Shown: piece by piece, positions 34,408 through 36,060 of the stretch
Layout: the number at the start of each line of letters is the position of its first letter
Position numbering within the stretch: the first letter of the stretch is position 1
Assembly: GCA_021771815.1 (NCBI GenBank)
Contig: JAETOE010000035.1
Location: forward strand, 1-36,060
Direction of reading: 5' to 3'
DNA from: Roseburia hominis
GTDB lineage: Bacteria; Bacillota; Clostridia; Lachnospirales; Lachnospiraceae
DNA: 36,060 nt
Notes under the pieces: model-generated
What the model saw: only the letters and a program-made list of their open reading frames with translations
The model's database searches: none
Told to the model about the DNA's origin: nothing
Position numbers and translations under genes: made by a program

Positions 34408-35163
34408 CTAATGGTGTCCACCCCGCTTTTTACCGTTATGATTCGAATGGTGCATCTCATTATTTCCGTGTTCTTCACCTGATTCATGCGCACTGATCTG
34501 GCTGTGAATTTCGCCCATCGTCATGTGCTGGCAGTCTTCGGTCGTAATGGTATCGTCATACTGGGACAGCGTGAGATAAGCCACATATTTTCCAAATGAC
34601 ATTCCACATCCATGCGCTTCCGTGAGGGACGAAACATCCGCCGCACAACTCACACCTCCATGCAAAAAGCAGCCGGGGCAGCTTTCAATCTCCGTCATGA
34701 TCTCTGCTTCCTTGTCTGTGGCGCCGGATGCAACGGTAAAGGTCAACGCCGAATCCTCCGTCAGATAAGGCTGCATTGCGTCGCTTTCCACAATGACATC
34801 AATCGCCTGGATGTAGAACAGCCCGTTGACCTTCAAGCCGTCCAAAATAGTCGCCGCGTCCTCGTTATATGCCGTTGCCGATACAACACGATCATACCGA
34901 TTGAGCGCAAGCTCAATAGACGGGTTGACATCAATACTGACATAAGATACCGGTGTCTGCACCGTATAGAGTCCGCCTATACCCGCTACGATAAAAAGCA
35001 TTGCACAGGCAGCGACAAGTGACCGCTGCCAGTTGTGCGCCGTGGTCTTCGGACTTTGAGCTGTGCGCGCCTGCTGCAAGTATTGTATCGTAGAACTTTT
35101 CATTTTATCTGACGCTTTGACCTGCTCAAAGGCACTTCTTATTTTATTCTCCAAGTCCGTCAC
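34408..35163 (-). CDS. RsgI-like transmembrane anti-sigma factor with His-rich tail
   Basis: A 251-aa single-pass protein. The cytoplasmic N-terminal part (1-48) would hold the sigma factor. The TM is about 49-68. The outside domain (about 70-215) carries YVSIDVNPSIELALNRYDRVV, the hallmark of the RsgI middle domain, and the closing MSFGKYVAYL plus TEDCQHMTMGEI. Five Cys lie outside (162, 165, 173, 186, 211), including CPGC. The tail (about 220-251) has eight His, ending HHSNHNGKKRGGHH. Its start overlaps the sigma stop by 20 nt, so sigma and anti-sigma are coupled. The Cys and His residues suggest a metal or redox cue; that is inference. Confidence 0.88.
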   Translation of the reverse strand: MTDLENKIRSAFEQVKASDKMKSSTIQYLQQARTAQSPKTTAHNWQRSLVAACAMLFIVAGIGGLYTVQTPVSYVSIDVNPSIELALNRYDRVVSATAYNEDAATILDGLKVNGLFYIQAIDVIVESDAMQPYLTEDSALTFTVASGATDKEAEIMTEIESCPGCFLHGGVSCAADVSSLTEAHGCGMSFGKYVAYLTLSQYDDTITTEDCQHMTMGEIHSQISAHESGEEHGNNEMHHSNHNGKKRGGHH

Positions 35164-35629
35164 CTCCCAGCTTTTCTTTGAGAATAGCGCGTCCGCGCGA
35201 CAGAAGCGAATAGACGGTATTCTCCTTTGAGTTCATCAAACCGGCAATCTCAGACGCCGAATAGCCCTCGTAATAATGCAAATAAATTGCATCTTTATAT
35301 TTGGCGGGCAGAGAAAGAACGGCTTCTAATACCTCTGATTGCTCCGGTTCCAAAGTAACTGTTTCTTCCGCCAACACATCCAGAGGAACGGTTTTATGCC
35401 GGAACAAGCTCTTGAAGTGATCCTTACACGCGTTGATCGCAACCCGGATCAGCCATGCCTTTTCATGCTCCGCATCCGCAAAGCTGCCGTCATACAGCAT
35501 GTATTTCATAAAGACGTCCTGACAAATATCCTCTGTATCCGCAATATTCTTCAGATGATACAGGCAGATGCGTCTAACCATATCCGAATAAGTCTCAACA
35601 ATTCTAACCGTATCATGTTCCGTTTGCAT
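35144..35629 (-). CDS. ECF-type RNA polymerase sigma factor
   Basis: A 161-aa sigma-70 family protein. Region 2 (about 8-75) contains YSDMVRRICLYHLKNIADTE, DICQDVFMKYM and the promoter-melting EKAWLIRVAINACKDHF. Region 4 (about 100-155) has LPAKYKDAIYLHYYEGYSAS and the recognition helix MNSKENTVYSLLSRGR. The ATG at 35627-35629 follows GGGAGGTGA. It overlaps its anti-sigma factor downstream and has a sigma-A-like promoter at 35661-35689. Its target promoters are unknown; the Cys/His-rich gene upstream is a plausible one. Confidence 0.95.
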   Translation of the reverse strand: MQTEHDTVRIVETYSDMVRRICLYHLKNIADTEDICQDVFMKYMLYDGSFADAEHEKAWLIRVAINACKDHFKSLFRHKTVPLDVLAEETVTLEPEQSEVLEAVLSLPAKYKDAIYLHYYEGYSASEIAGLMNSKENTVYSLLSRGRAILKEKLGGDGLGE

Positions 35630-35660
35630 TGACGCATCACCTCCCTGTGTTCTGACTTTT

Positions 35661-35689
35661 ATTATAGTGCAGATTGGCACAAAGAGCAA
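35661..35689 (-). promoter_or_regulatory. Candidate promoter of the sigma/anti-sigma operon
   Basis: Minus strand TTGCTC (35684-35689), 17 nt, perfect TATAAT (35661-35666). The -35 abuts the hairpin at 35689-35722. Confidence 0.55.
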
Positions 35690-35722
35690 GGCGGTGTGCT
35701 GCAAAAGCGCCGCACACCGCCT
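35689..35722 (-). terminator. Hairpin after the Cys/His-rich repeat gene
   Basis: Perfect 11-bp stem aggcggtgtgc/gcacaccgcct with a 12-nt loop, 11 nt after the stop of the repeat gene. The minus strand continues TGCTCTTTG, so any termination is partial and readthrough into the sigma gene is possible. Confidence 0.5.
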
Positions 35723-35733
35723 CATAAAAAGGA

Positions 35734-36060
35734 TCAGTGATGATTTCCGTGATGATTTCCGCCATGGTGCCCGTTTCCATATCCACGTGTCGAAGAATTG
35801 GCATATCCGTTTGCACAGCCTGCACCGCTATGTGCATATTGGTTCTGGCAATTATCGCAGATTCCGTTGTTGTCTGCATCGACATAATTGCAATATCCCG
35901 TGCTCGTTGTGCCGCTATACGCATATTGATTTTGGCAATTATCGCAGATTCCGTCGTTATTCGCATCGACATGACTGCAATGTCCACTGTTCGTCGTGCC
36001 GCTATGTGCGTATTGGCTCTGGCAATTATCACAGATTCCGTCGTTATTCGCATCGACATG
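35734..36060 (-). CDS. Cys/His-rich tandem-repeat protein, 5' end outside the window
   Basis: The last 108 codons of a gene that enters from the right edge; the stop is TGA at 35734-35736. It consists of 29-residue repeats (36060-35974, 35973-35887, and a third from 35886) with the core HVDANNDGICDNC followed by QxQYAxSG and a third Cys. D-x-N-x-D-G-x-x-D is a calcium-loop-like pattern, and the CxxC adds possible metal or disulfide sites. The C-terminal tail is GNGHHGGNHHGNHH. The protein is probably secreted, but its N terminus is not visible. It reads with no start codon inside the window, so another frame with a longer start-to-stop span overlies it. Near-identical DNA repeats show recent expansion. 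Confidence 0.85.
   Translation of the reverse strand, partial: HVDANNDGICDNCQSQYAHSGTTNSGHCSHVDANNDGICDNCQNQYAYSGTTSTGYCNYVDADNNGICDNCQNQYAHSGAGCANGYANSSTRGYGNGHHGGNHHGNHH

Noticed and set aside
35637..36059. Minus-strand 140-codon frame running through the repeats
   Set aside because: It is an out-of-frame reading of the 87-bp repeats and extends past the hairpin into the sigma-factor leader; the Asp/Cys/His frame ending at 35734 is the coherent protein.

Overview
The window looks like chromosome from a Gram-positive anaerobe of the Clostridia, most likely a Lachnospiraceae gut commensal. The evidence is strong AGGAGG-type ribosome binding sites, short intergenic gaps, sigma-A-like promoters, two large FtsX-type ABC exporters, an RsgI-like anti-sigma factor, a GH130 mannoside phosphorylase and many family types typical of that group. 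No rRNA, tRNA, CRISPR array, intact IS or phage gene was seen. Almost all genes lie on the minus strand; only the diguanylate cyclase (9276-10913) and a GH13 glycosidase (29524-31077) are on the plus strand.

Layout. (1) 186-7119: carbohydrate block read leftward: GntR/LacI-type regulator, GH130 phosphorylase, GH20 hexosaminidase, ROK kinase (its start overlaps the GH20 stop), a terminator-like hairpin, then an FGGY kinase. Together they suggest cytoplasmic breakdown of a beta-mannosyl/GlcNAc-containing oligosaccharide such as an N-glycan core; no importer is in view. (2) 7131-9097: RNase HI, YdcF-like protein and an eight-cysteine zinc-ribbon protein. (3) 9276-16403: membrane diguanylate cyclase, ZIP transporter with an alpha/beta hydrolase, acyltransferase, XRE-AbrB regulator and chemoreceptor. 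(4) 16537-21655: TetR regulator, MFS transporter and ABC ATPase plus permease; matching palindromes precede the TetR gene and the MFS gene. (5) 21809-26907: response regulator, histidine kinase, ABC ATPase and permease, with an 11-bp direct repeat upstream of the ABC genes that fits a binding site for the response regulator. (6) 26958-31077: GNAT, PNPOx-like protein, and an AraC regulator divergent from a GH13 enzyme. (7) 31144-33722: an operon of two SDR oxidoreductases and an unusual protein with three Nif11-like helical repeats and a membrane hairpin, behind a promoter with the 19-bp spacer typical of MerR-family control. (8) 33950-36060: an ECF sigma factor, an RsgI-like anti-sigma factor with a His-rich tail, an unknown protein, and upstream the 3' end of a Cys/His-rich tandem-repeat protein cut by the window edge.

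The two most likely places for something undescribed are region 8, a possible envelope metal- or redox-sensing sigma/anti-sigma module with His/Cys-rich partners, and region 7, Nif11-like repeats fused to a membrane hairpin in an operon with two dehydrogenases. A family of small palindromes with AATAGG/CCTATT ends is scattered between genes, and a promoter nested inside a terminator hairpin lies at 14567-14609.
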